A stretch of 6,005 nt of DNA from Phycisphaerales bacterium UBA1926 (GTDB taxonomy: Bacteria; Planctomycetota; Phycisphaerae; Phycisphaerales; UBA1924). The DNA is taken from the NCBI GenBank assembly GCA_002337215.1, contig DDFO01000027.1, positions 2,104 to 8,108 on the forward strand, read 5' to 3'. The position numbers were made by a program, and so were the translations under genes. The notes beneath the pieces were generated by a model. That model saw only the letters and a program-made list of their open reading frames with translations. It was not told where the DNA came from and searched no databases. Below, piece after piece: positions 1 to 6,005 of this stretch (positions are counted from its first letter, which is position 1; the number at the start of each line of letters is the position of its first letter).

Positions 1-2009
1 CCCGAGAGGATGTGGCTGAGCCGGTGCTCGATAGGCTGGCCGATGTTGGTGGTGATGCCGGGCACGCGTTCGAGGATCTGTGAGATCCGCTCTCGCACCT
101 CGATGTTGTCGTAGCCAGGTTTCACCGTGATCTCGATCTCAGAGTTGCTCACCGGCTCGGCGTGCTCGTCGCGCTCGGCCCGGCCCGTGCGGCGGGTCAC
201 GCTCCGAACACCCTCGGCCGCGACAAGTTGTTTCTCGACCGCGGAAGCCATGCGGTCACTCGCAACGAGCGAGGTCCCCGGGGGAGCGCTGAGGAACACG
301 GTGAACGTGCCCTCTTGGAACTCGGGAAGGAACGACGTGCCGAATGTTGATGCGAGCCACAGCGCAAGCACAGTCGCGACACCGGCACATCCGAGCACGG
401 CGGTCCGAAAGCGGAGCGCAAGCCGGACTGCCGGTTCGTAGAGCTTCTTGAGGAATCGCACGAGGAAGCCGTCGGCTTCAAGGGCCGACCCGGGCTTCAC
501 GTTGAGCATGTACCGGCACATCGCGGGGGTCACGGTCAGCGCGACGACCAGCGACGCCATGATCGAGATGACGAACGCGATGCCGAGCGGGCGGAAGAAC
601 CGGCCTTCGATGCCCTCAAGAAACATCAGCGGCAGGAAGACCAGCGCGATGATGATGGTCGCGAAGACCATGGCCGGGCGGATCTCGTTGCTCGCATCGA
701 AGATGACCCTGAGCTTCGGCTGCTGTTCGTTCTCAGGCTTCGTGGCGTTCTGCTTGAGGCGTCGGAAGACGTTTTCAACATCGATGATGGCATCGTCAAC
801 GAGGCTGCCGACCGCGATCGCGAGACCGCCCAGCGTCATGACATTCACGGTTTCGCCCAACCAGCCAAGCGTCAGCAAGGCAACCGCGAGCGAGAGCGGC
901 AGAGCTGTCAGGGTGATCAGCGTTGTCCGCACGTTGAGCAAGAACAGCAGCAGGATGACCGAAACGATGATCGCGGCATCTCTCAGGGCATGAAACACAT
1001 TGGAGACCGACAGGTTGATGAAGTCGGATTGTCGGAAGACCTGCCGATTGACCTCTACGCCGTCGGGCAGTGACGCCTCAAGCGTATCGAGCATGGCATC
1101 GATCTGTTCGGTAATGATGAGCGTGTTTGTGCCGGGAGCCTTCTGCACGGTCAGAATGACCGCCGGCTGTCCGCCTTCCGCCCCGGTGCCACGCTTGAGC
1201 GCGGGGCCGAGCTTGACGTCGGCGACCTGCCCGATCGTGACGGATGCGCCGTCGTGGTACTTGATCACCGTGCCTGCAATGTCCGCGGCCGATCGCACGC
1301 GCCCGCTCTGACGGATGGGCAACTCAAGGCTGTCAACGCTCGGGAGATAGCCGGCGCTGAGCGTGCTGTGTGATTCACTTGCCGCGGCGATGACATCCTC
1401 CACAGAGAGGTCGTAGAGCCTGAGCTTCTCTTGCTGCACGAGCACCTGGTATTCCGGTAGCTCGCCTCCGATGACCGCGATCTGCGAGACGCCCGGGATC
1501 GCGAGCAGCTTGTTTCGTAGGTCGAACTCCGCGTAGGCACGCAGTTCAAGCGGTTGGACGACGCCCTCGGGCGAGGACACGGCGAGCAGCATGATCTCGC
1601 CGGTGATGCTCGTGATGGGTGTCATCTCCGCGTGCGTATCGGGCGGCAGTTCCTCTCTGACGGTGTCGAGTCGTTCCGAGACGAGTTGGCGAGCCCGGTA
1701 GATGTCTGTACCCCAGTCGAACTCGACGTAAGCGATGGACAGGCCAATCGCGCTGCTCGTGCGCACACGCCGCACTCCCGGGATGCCGTTGACCGAGGTC
1801 TCGATCGGGAAGGTGACGTACTGTTCGGCCTCGTCGGCGGCGAGGCCAGGGGCCTCGGCCATGATGACCACGGTCGGTGCGTTGAGCTCGGGGAATACGT
1901 CGACCGGTGTCTTGGGCAGCCTGAAGGCCGCGAACGCAAGCACGACACCCGCCATCACAAGCACAAGCGCCGCATGATCGAGCGAGAACTGGATGAGTTT
2001 CTTCAGCAT
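1..2009 (-). CDS. czcA: Heavy-metal efflux RND permease, CusA/CzcA family (N-terminal 669 residues; runs off the left edge)
   Basis: Inner-membrane proton-driven pump of the HME-RND family. The frame is open without a stop from ATG at 2009 to base 1, giving 669 of the roughly 1,030 residues usual for the family; the C-terminal part lies outside the window. Visible in order: TM1 (about residues 12-30); periplasmic porter domain with FPIETSVNGIPGV; a TM block (about 330-500) with LFLLNVR, GGLAIAVG followed by VDDA and VEN (D405, D406, E412, N413), FLPLMFLEG (458-466) and TPAMC (494-498); then the second periplasmic loop with FLPEFQEG, RTGRAERDEHAEP and NIGQPIEHR, all typical of CusA/CzcA. D405 sits at the proton-relay position of TM4. 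The start is supported by AGAGGAG 9 bases upstream, overlapping the stop of the adaptor gene, so it is translated from the same mRNA. The symbol is family-level; the substrate is not determined. Of the three CusA metal-binding Met, only one (M587) seems to have a counterpart. Confidence 0.96.
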   Translation of the reverse strand, partial: MLKKLIQFSLDHAALVLVMAGVVLAFAAFRLPKTPVDVFPELNAPTVVIMAEAPGLAADEAEQYVTFPIETSVNGIPGVRRVRTSSAIGLSIAYVEFDWGTDIYRARQLVSERLDTVREELPPDTHAEMTPITSITGEIMLLAVSSPEGVVQPLELRAYAEFDLRNKLLAIPGVSQIAVIGGELPEYQVLVQQEKLRLYDLSVEDVIAAASESHSTLSAGYLPSVDSLELPIRQSGRVRSAADIAGTVIKYHDGASVTIGQVADVKLGPALKRGTGAEGGQPAVILTVQKAPGTNTLIITEQIDAMLDTLEASLPDGVEVNRQVFRQSDFINLSVSNVFHALRDAAIIVSVILLLFLLNVRTTLITLTALPLSLAVALLTLGWLGETVNVMTLGGLAIAVGSLVDDAIIDVENVFRRLKQNATKPENEQQPKLRVIFDASNEIRPAMVFATIIIALVFLPLMFLEGIEGRFFRPLGIAFVISIMASLVVALTVTPAMCRYMLNVKPGSALEADGFLVRFLKKLYEPAVRLALRFRTAVLGCAGVATVLALWLASTFGTSFLPEFQEGTFTVFLSAPPGTSLVASDRMASAVEKQLVAAEGVRSVTRRTGRAERDEHAEPVSNSEIEITVKPGYDNIEVRERISQILERVPGITTNIGQPIEHRLSHILS

Positions 2010-2025
2010 GATGTCTCGCTCCTCT
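2010..2025 (-). promoter_or_regulatory. Ribosome binding site of the RND pump gene
   Basis: AGAGGAG (bases 2025-2019 on the minus strand) stands 9 bases before the ATG at 2009 and overlaps the TAA stop of the adaptor gene. This supports coupled translation of the adaptor and pump genes and fixes the pump start. Confidence 0.75.
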
Positions 2026-3404
2026 TAGTCTTCCTCGGCGTGGAAGGTGCCGTCGGCGTGGAAGTGGCCACCCTTCTGCATGACGCCGCTTTGCTGGGTT
2101 GCAAGCTTGAGCTCGAACGTGCCTTCGAGGACGACTTCGTCGTTGAGCGAGATCCCGCTGTTGATCACGACCCATCGACCGTCATCGACGCCCATGTCGG
2201 CCTCCACACGGATCGCCTTGTTGGGGTTCTGCGGGTCACGCCGGAAGAAGATATGGGTGATACCGTCCTTGACGATCGCCGCACGCGGGATCGCGAGCGC
2301 CGGGCCGCCGGTCGTCTCGGCGACAACTTCGAGGAACGCGGAGACGCCGGGACGGATCCAGGCCCGCCCTTCGGCGGGGGTCGCGAGGAGCGTGATGGTG
2401 CGCTGCTCGGGATGGGCTTCGAGGCCGATCGTGACCGAAGCGTCGACGCTGTCGCTCATTGGAATGCCTGGCGTGGATGGCGGCACGATGCGGGCTTCGG
2501 GCGTTGTGCCGAGTCGGACCAGGTCGGACTGCAGAGCCATGGCCCGGAAGCGCACCTTGCTCGGGTCGATGGTCGAGAGCACGAGCGACGGTGCCTCAGC
2601 GAAGGAGCCGTCGGTGAGCGCGAGTATCTCGACGACGCCCGGCTCGGTAGCCCGCACCTCTATCCAGTCGATTGTGCGATAAACAGGAATCGCTTCGTTA
2701 TGCTGCTCGGCCTCGGCGGCAAGCCGTTCTTCCGGAATCCCGGTCGCGGCGGATGCGCGATGCAGAGCGTGCTCTCGCGTCCGCTCGGCGTTGGCGTGCT
2801 TTATCTCGGCCTGATTGAGCTCCGCGCGCAAGCGAGGCAGACTCGCTTCGAGTGCCGCGACCTCAGCTTCGAGATCTGCGTTGCGGATCTCGGCCGCGAT
2901 CAGGGATGACAGCCGGTCCCGCATGATCGCGACGCGACGCTCGGTCTCGTCGATCCGAGCCCGGGCGACCTCGATGTCGGCGCGGGCCGATTCGATGTCC
3001 TGCTCGCCCATGATGATCTCGTGCTGAAGCTCGGGCCACTGCGGCGAACGGAAGCGGTAGAGCAGATCGCCCGGCTCGACGGGTTGGTATTGGTCGACTT
3101 CGAGCTGCACGGTGCCAGGTAGCGTGAGGCGGTACTCGTGCCTTGCGAGCGGCTGGAGCTCGAACGCGCCGGGCACGCGGATCGTGCTGTCCACCCTTCG
3201 CCGTTCGACCTTGGCGAAAGTGATGCCCAGGTTGCTGCGCACGGTCGCGGGGATGTCGATGCGGTTGGTCGCCGCGGCCGGTGCCTCTTCCTGTTGAGGG
3301 GCTTGTGCATTGTCACCTTCCTGCGTGCAGCCGGTGATGAGCAGCGACCCGGAGATGGCGAGAAGCGTGAGGAGCGATGCGAATCGGTGTTGTGTGAATT
3401 TCAT
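2025..3404 (-). CDS. czcB: RND efflux periplasmic adaptor lipoprotein, CzcB/CusB (HlyD-like) family
   Basis: Membrane-fusion protein of 459 residues that bridges the RND pump and the outer-membrane channel. The N-terminus is a lipoprotein signal: hydrophobic stretch 10-24 and lipobox ITGC with Cys26. A flexible Gln/Glu/Ala-rich linker (27-47) follows, then the first half of the barrel-sandwich domain (about 75-125, with PVEPGDLLYRF), a long charged alpha-helical hairpin (about 125-235), the second barrel-sandwich half (248-280, RATEPGVVEI), a beta-barrel domain (about 280-365, with RPGVSAFLEV) and a membrane-proximal domain (about 366-435). The last 18 residues are His-rich (HFH at 447-449, H455), an extra metal-ligand tail. 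The N-terminal linker has no Met or His, unlike the Met-rich start of E. coli CusB. Start ATG at 3404 overlaps the stop of the upstream channel gene (ATGA) and has GAGGTGA 4 bases ahead. Family assignment is firm; metal specificity is inferred only. Confidence 0.94.
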   Translation of the reverse strand: MKFTQHRFASLLTLLAISGSLLITGCTQEGDNAQAPQQEEAPAAATNRIDIPATVRSNLGITFAKVERRRVDSTIRVPGAFELQPLARHEYRLTLPGTVQLEVDQYQPVEPGDLLYRFRSPQWPELQHEIIMGEQDIESARADIEVARARIDETERRVAIMRDRLSSLIAAEIRNADLEAEVAALEASLPRLRAELNQAEIKHANAERTREHALHRASAATGIPEERLAAEAEQHNEAIPVYRTIDWIEVRATEPGVVEILALTDGSFAEAPSLVLSTIDPSKVRFRAMALQSDLVRLGTTPEARIVPPSTPGIPMSDSVDASVTIGLEAHPEQRTITLLATPAEGRAWIRPGVSAFLEVVAETTGGPALAIPRAAIVKDGITHIFFRRDPQNPNKAIRVEADMGVDDGRWVVINSGISLNDEVVLEGTFELKLATQQSGVMQKGGHFHADGTFHAEED

Positions 3405-4864
3405 GGGGTCACCTCGCGGGCGGCGTCGCCCTCGTTGGTTGCGGGGGCCGGGTCGGCCGCGCCGGGAGTGTTTGTGTTCGGGTCGTCAACCGGCTGAGCA
3501 GTGGGCGGACCGACGAGTTCGGCGAGCCGGGCGATCGCGAGCGATTCGCCGAGCCGTGCGTCGATCAGGGACATCTGCGTTTGACCGACGCGGGTCAGGC
3601 TTTCGAGGAGCACCAGGCTCCCGCCCTCGCCGAGCTGCAACAGGTTCTGGGCGTCGGCGAGTTGCCGATCCACAAGCGGAGCGATCTCCGTCTCAATCAC
3701 CTCACGCTGTTCGCGGATCGTGTCGAACCGAGTCTGGGTCACCGCGAGTGAACCGACGAGCCGTTCGTACGCCGTCTCGAACGCCGCGCGGGCGAATTCG
3801 CGCTCCGCGTGCGCTTCGGCGATGCCCTGCTTGTTCGCGTTGAGGAGCGGGATCGGCAGCGACAGTGAGAAACCGAGCAGCGTATCGCCCCGGTCGAACT
3901 CGGCCAGCGGGCCGATGGTCAGGTCGGGGTACTGCTCGCGCACCTCGCGCCGCAGCGTCTGCTCGGCGACCTCGTACTCGTCGCGGAGCCGTGCGAGCGT
4001 CAGGCTCCGATCGGTCGCGGCGTCGGGGGTCAGCTCGTCCGGGTCCATGACTGCCGCGACCGTCGGCACGAGTTCGAGCGGTGCGGCCGGAGACAGCCCG
4101 AGCAGGGTGCGGAGTTCCTGCTCTGCCTCAGCAGCTTCCCCGCGATATCGGAGCATCGTCTGCCGCTGGCTCGCTTGTTCTATGGTGAACAGCGCCGCTT
4201 CTGTTCGGACGATCTCGCCGGCGTCGGCCAGCCGCGTGGTCGAGCCGACCAGCGACTCGATCGAGGCAAGCAAACGCTCGGTCTGCTCGGCCTTGAGCGT
4301 GGCCGCCGACCAGGTCAGCCACGCCCGGCGGACCTCGATGCGCGTCTGCCATTCCTGTTCCGCGACGCGAGTCAGTTCGGCCGCGACCGCAGCATCCGCC
4401 CTCGCCTTCTCGGCTTCGAGACGTCCCGAGATCGGGATGGTCAGCGACAGCCCGGGCGTGATCAGGAAAGGGTTCGACCCGCCCTCGACCATCGACAGGA
4501 AGTCGACGCCAAACTGCGGGTCCTGCCACAGCCCGGCATGCTCGGCGGTCGCCGACGCGACACCCGCGCGGAGTCGCGCGAGGCGAAGGTCGGGGTTGAA
4601 CACGAGCGCGACGACCTCGGCCTCCGCGAGGCTGAGCCCATCGGACAGATCGAACGCGCTGGGCTTGCCTTCCTCGGCAAGCTTCTCCGCGAACACCCCA
4701 ACCGGTTCATCGCCCGGCGTCCGGGCGAGCCAGGTGTCGCGATGGGCCGCGAGATCGAGCGGTTTGGGTTGATAGCTCTGGCAGCCCGCGAGCAGCACCA
4801 CGGCGCTCCCCAGAACGAGGAAGCAGGCGGCGGCCGGCGCGGGCCGGGATGGATGTGTCGGCAA
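3401..4864 (-). CDS. czcC: Outer-membrane efflux lipoprotein, TolC/OEP family (CzcC/CusC-like)
   Basis: Outer-membrane channel of 487 residues. The N-terminus has a signal peptide ending in lipobox LAGC with Cys28, as in CusC and other lipidated OEP proteins. Two OEP repeats can be traced: repeat 1 with LSLAEAEVVALVFNPDLRLAR (in part, from residue 78), DPQFGVDF and TIPISGRLEAEKARADA (142-158); repeat 2 with QYPDLTIG, PIPLLNANKQGIAEA (337-351) and long helices to about residue 450. The C-terminal tail (455-487) is Pro/Asp/Asn-rich and probably disordered. The start is TTG at 4864: the frame is closed by TGA at 4900-4898 and holds no ATG or GTG before the lipobox, while GGAG lies 8 bases upstream of TTG. 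It is cotranscribed with the adaptor gene (4-bp overlap) and probably with the His-rich gene 103 bases upstream. It should form the exit duct of the metal pump encoded next to it. Confidence 0.93.
   Translation of the reverse strand: MPTHPSRPAPAAACFLVLGSAVVLLAGCQSYQPKPLDLAAHRDTWLARTPGDEPVGVFAEKLAEEGKPSAFDLSDGLSLAEAEVVALVFNPDLRLARLRAGVASATAEHAGLWQDPQFGVDFLSMVEGGSNPFLITPGLSLTIPISGRLEAEKARADAAVAAELTRVAEQEWQTRIEVRRAWLTWSAATLKAEQTERLLASIESLVGSTTRLADAGEIVRTEAALFTIEQASQRQTMLRYRGEAAEAEQELRTLLGLSPAAPLELVPTVAAVMDPDELTPDAATDRSLTLARLRDEYEVAEQTLRREVREQYPDLTIGPLAEFDRGDTLLGFSLSLPIPLLNANKQGIAEAHAEREFARAAFETAYERLVGSLAVTQTRFDTIREQREVIETEIAPLVDRQLADAQNLLQLGEGGSLVLLESLTRVGQTQMSLIDARLGESLAIARLAELVGPPTAQPVDDPNTNTPGAADPAPATNEGDAAREVTP
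3405..3415 (-). promoter_or_regulatory. Ribosome binding site of the adaptor gene
   Basis: GAGGTGA at 3415-3409 on the minus strand, 4 bases before the ATG at 3404, inside the last codons of the channel gene. With the ATGA overlap this suggests translational coupling. Confidence 0.65.
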
Positions 4865-4876
4865 AGGGGTTGCTCC
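4865..4876 (-). promoter_or_regulatory. Ribosome binding site supporting a TTG start of the channel gene
   Basis: GGAG at 4876-4873 on the minus strand, 8 bases before TTG at 4864. Since no ATG or GTG is available between the upstream in-frame stop (4900-4898) and the lipobox, this site decides the start. Confidence 0.6.
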
Positions 4877-4944
4877 GAACGGGTGGGTGTGGACCGATCA
4901 GGCTTCGCGGCGTTGTCGCCTCGGGGCGAGCGCACACGACAGCA

Positions 4945-4964
4945 CGGCTGGGGGAATCCAGCCG
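4945..4964 (-). other. GC-rich hairpin between the His-rich gene and the efflux genes
   Basis: Perfect inverted repeat CGGCTGG / CCAGCCG (7-bp stem, 6-base loop) beginning 3 bases after the TAG stop (4970-4968) of the His-rich gene. There is no T-run after it in either direction, so a classical intrinsic terminator is not supported. It could be an RNA-processing or stability element, or a weak attenuator, that sets different levels of the His-rich protein and the efflux proteins. The rest of the gap (4865-4944) shows no gene. Confidence 0.45.
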
Positions 4965-4967
4965 GAT

Positions 4968-5438
4968 CTAGGTCAGCAGCACAACCGTTCGGAGATGGAT
5001 CAGGTGGTCCGGCGGTCGCCCGCGCGTCTGCGGCGAACGCTGATCGTGAGCGAGCCGCCTCGCCCACGTTCGGCCCTTGTCATCCGCCGCCAGGATGGCG
5101 GCAGGCGTTGGGATCGAGTCGCGCGACCGGCCCGGGAGCGCGTCATCGCTGAAGCAGCAGCTGTGGTGATGGTCATGGCAGCAGTGCCCGTGATCGTCGG
5201 GCTCTGGCGAACGCGCAGCGCCACGAACCGGCTCCGGGAGGTCGCCCCGCTCGCCAACCGGGCTGTGATGCGTGTGGACATGATGATGAGCCGAGCCGTC
5301 GTGGTGATGGACATGCACATGGGCGTGCCCGTGACCAGCAACCGGCACCCCGACGCCGCGCGACAGCCCAAGGACCGCGAGGAGCGATCCGAATACAGCG
5401 ACAGCCAGCATGACGGGGGTCATCCGCATCGGACGCAT
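4968..5438 (-). CDS. Small His/Cys-rich membrane-anchored or secreted protein, putative periplasmic metal buffer
   Basis: A 156-residue protein that I cannot assign to a named family. A hydrophobic segment at about residues 7-25 is a signal peptide or membrane anchor. It is followed by a first His cluster (residues 36-58, 13 His, mostly HxH or HH pairs, e.g. GHGHAHVHVHHHDG), a short Pro/Glu/Arg linker, and a second cluster, HGHCCHDHHHSCC, at 83-95 (6 His, 4 Cys). The C-terminal 60 residues have few metal ligands, are basic and end in a hydrophobic LRTVVLL. Composition and location suggest it binds metal in the periplasm and hands it to, or buffers it for, the efflux system downstream on the same strand. 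Start: ATG at 5438 (GGAG 11 bases upstream); ATGs at 5429 and 5423 are alternatives and would still keep the hydrophobic segment. The function is inferred from composition and context, not homology. Confidence 0.8.
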   Translation of the reverse strand: MRPMRMTPVMLAVAVFGSLLAVLGLSRGVGVPVAGHGHAHVHVHHHDGSAHHHVHTHHSPVGERGDLPEPVRGAARSPEPDDHGHCCHDHHHSCCFSDDALPGRSRDSIPTPAAILAADDKGRTWARRLAHDQRSPQTRGRPPDHLIHLRTVVLLT

Positions 5439-5459
5439 TGTACCAGCGGCTCCGTCACG

Positions 5460-5490
5460 ATGTTAGCCCCGCCCGTTTCGAGCCTGCCAA
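5460..5490 (-). promoter_or_regulatory. Weak candidate promoter for the metal operon
   Basis: On the minus strand TTGGCA (5490-5485) and TAACAT (5465-5460) resemble -35 and -10 boxes, but the 19-base spacing is longer than optimal and sigma consensus is uncertain in this organism. It lies just ahead of the His-rich gene. No convincing operator (for example of MerR, ArsR or CopY type) is seen around it. Confidence 0.2.
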
Positions 5491-5687
5491 GCGAAGAACG
5501 CGACCAGCGATTCCCGCAGCTCTTCCGGAAGCCCATCAAGCGCTCCCTCGAGCCTCTCCATCTGCCCGGCCACGTCGGTCTCGTCCTTGTGCCCGTCCCC
5601 GGAGCCGTCGGAAGGCCCGCTTACAGATTCACATGCGCGCCCCTCAGAATCGCCCTTTCCGGCATCGCCAAGGCTGATTCTCGGCCG
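5463..5687 (-). pseudogene. Possible C-terminal remnant of a tyrosine recombinase (integrase)
   Basis: A minus-strand frame ending with TAA at 5465-5463. Its last 32 residues (from Met at 5561) include LEGALDGLPEELRESLVAFF, which resembles, from memory, the Leu-Pro-x-x-Leu/Ile-Arg amphipathic tail found after the catalytic domain of many Planctomycetota integrases. In this last part third codon positions are mostly G or C, as in a real coding region, but less so further upstream. No catalytic integrase motifs (Arg...His-x-x-Arg...Tyr) are in the window; upstream the frame runs into a tRNA-like sequence. It could instead be a small unknown gene or a chance frame. It ends 24 bases before the start of the His-rich gene. 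Confidence 0.3.
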
Positions 5688-5688
5688 A

Positions 5689-5730
5689 CTCTTAACCATC
5701 GGGTTGGAGGTTCGAGTCCTTCGGGACAGG
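5689..5730 (+). other. tRNA 3'-half remnant (CTT anticodon loop, tRNA-Lys-like): candidate att site
   Basis: The bases fit the 3' half of a tRNA in exact register: anticodon loop CTCTTAA (5689-5695), 3' anticodon stem CCATC (5696-5700), variable GGGTT (5701-5705), T-stem GGAGG (5706-5710), T-loop TTCGAGT (5711-5717), T-stem CCTTC (5718-5722, all five pairs, one G-T), then seven acceptor-like bases. The 5' side does not match: GCCGA (5684-5688) cannot pair with CCATC, and no D-arm or 5' acceptor strand is found upstream. This is therefore not a working tRNA gene. A 3'-half copy is what integration of an element into a tRNA gene leaves at its far end. In that reading the element lies to the left, i.e. 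includes the metal operon. Confidence 0.5.
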
Positions 5731-6005
5731 TCGGCCAACGCATCACCGCAGAATCGTCGCGTAAACAGATGCCAGTCCTGCTGCGGAACACGAGGATTCG
5801 CCCGCGATATTGTCCATGGAGGGGAGCAACATCGCATGCGGACGAAGGTGTATGAGCGTCCATCTCAAGATACCCCACCAAACCCCTAATGGGAGACGGT
5901 TCATTCATCTGCATAAGGCGCTCCGGGTTCTCCGGGAAGGGGCACAGGACCGATCGGGCTCGTGTTGATTCTCAAAATAGTCAGCTGACTGACCATCCCG
6001 CAGCG
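5731..6005. other. Right flank without a recognisable gene
   Basis: I see no frame here with recognisable protein motifs, good start signals or consistent codon bias on either strand. A plus-strand frame from ATG at 5889 stays open to the window edge (39 codons) but has no ribosome binding site that I can see. The region is less GC-rich than the operon towards its end. It contains the palindrome at 5979-5990. Confidence 0.4.
5979..5990. repeat. 12-bp perfect palindrome
   Basis: AGTCAGCTGACT is a perfect 12-base palindrome with no spacer, next to an AT-rich stretch (CTCAAAATAG) and followed by a partial repeat TGACC. It could be an operator half of a gene just beyond the right edge, or chance. 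No regulator is known to me for this exact sequence. Confidence 0.3.

Noticed and set aside
1554..2909. Long plus-strand open frame (451 codons) opposite the adaptor and pump genes
   Set aside because: It is antisense to two unmistakable family members, has an Arg/Asp/Gly-biased composition with no domains, and results from high GC content.
4945..4964. Rho-independent terminator after the His-rich gene
   Set aside because: The stem is good but neither strand has the T-run needed; it is listed only as a hairpin.
4175..5152. Long plus-strand open frame (325 codons) opposite the channel and His-rich genes
   Set aside because: It crosses two minus-strand genes and their gap and has low-complexity charged composition; it is a shadow.
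5657..5730. A complete tRNA-Lys(CTT) gene
   Set aside because: The 5' half is absent: no acceptor strand complementary to the 3' bases, no D-arm, and the anticodon stem cannot pair.
4887..5855. Plus-strand open frame (322 codons) spanning the His-rich gene and the tRNA-like segment
   Set aside because: Its C-terminal part is a translation of the tRNA 3' half (NHRVGGSSPSG), a well-known spurious pattern, and the rest is antisense to the His-rich gene.
5621..5914. Minus-strand frame of 97 codons including PEGLEPPTRWLRVG
   Set aside because: That segment is the reverse translation of the tRNA-like sequence, and the remainder shows no motif or credible start signal.
5889..6005. Start of a plus-strand gene at the right edge
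   Set aside because: Only 39 codons are visible, with no ribosome binding site or recognisable sequence, so it cannot be told from chance.

Overview
The window is GC-rich DNA from a Gram-negative bacterium. It carries, on the minus strand, the first part of a heavy-metal efflux operon of the RND tripartite type. Reading right to left the order is: a small secreted protein extremely rich in His and Cys (5438-4968); an outer-membrane efflux lipoprotein of the TolC/CzcC/CusC type (4864-3401); a periplasmic adaptor lipoprotein of the CzcB/CusB type (3404-2025); and the N-terminal 669 residues of the inner-membrane RND pump of the CusA/CzcA type (2009 to beyond base 1). The C/B pair overlaps by 4 bp (ATGA) and B/A are 15 bp apart, so C-B-A are clearly cotranscribed. 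The His-rich gene ends 103 bp upstream of the efflux genes on the same strand.

Together the three efflux proteins should form a trans-envelope channel that takes a metal cation from the periplasm or inner membrane and exports it across the outer membrane with proton motive force. The His/Cys-rich protein is best read as a periplasmic or membrane-anchored metal buffer or chaperone for the pump. The metal is not settled. The Met ligands known from the Cu/Ag pump CusA seem mostly missing in the visible part and the adaptor lacks a Met-rich N-terminus, while His is abundant in two of the proteins. This leans towards borderline cations such as Zn, Co, Cd or Ni, but does not prove it.

The right-hand ~570 bases (5439-6005) hold no certain gene. 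They contain a short minus-strand reading frame whose end resembles the C-terminal tails of tyrosine recombinases in Planctomycetota, and next to it a plus-strand segment that matches the 3' half of a tRNA (CTT anticodon loop, variable region, perfect T-arm) without any 5' half. This is the usual footprint of an integrative element's attachment site, so the metal-efflux operon may lie in a genomic island whose right boundary is near 5690-5730. A 12-bp perfect palindrome lies at 5979-5990.

The organism is only inferred: Gram-negative from the outer-membrane channel and two lipoproteins, and perhaps Planctomycetota (for example Phycisphaerae) from GC content and the recombinase-like tail. No metal-sensing regulator, CRISPR array, rRNA or complete tRNA is visible.
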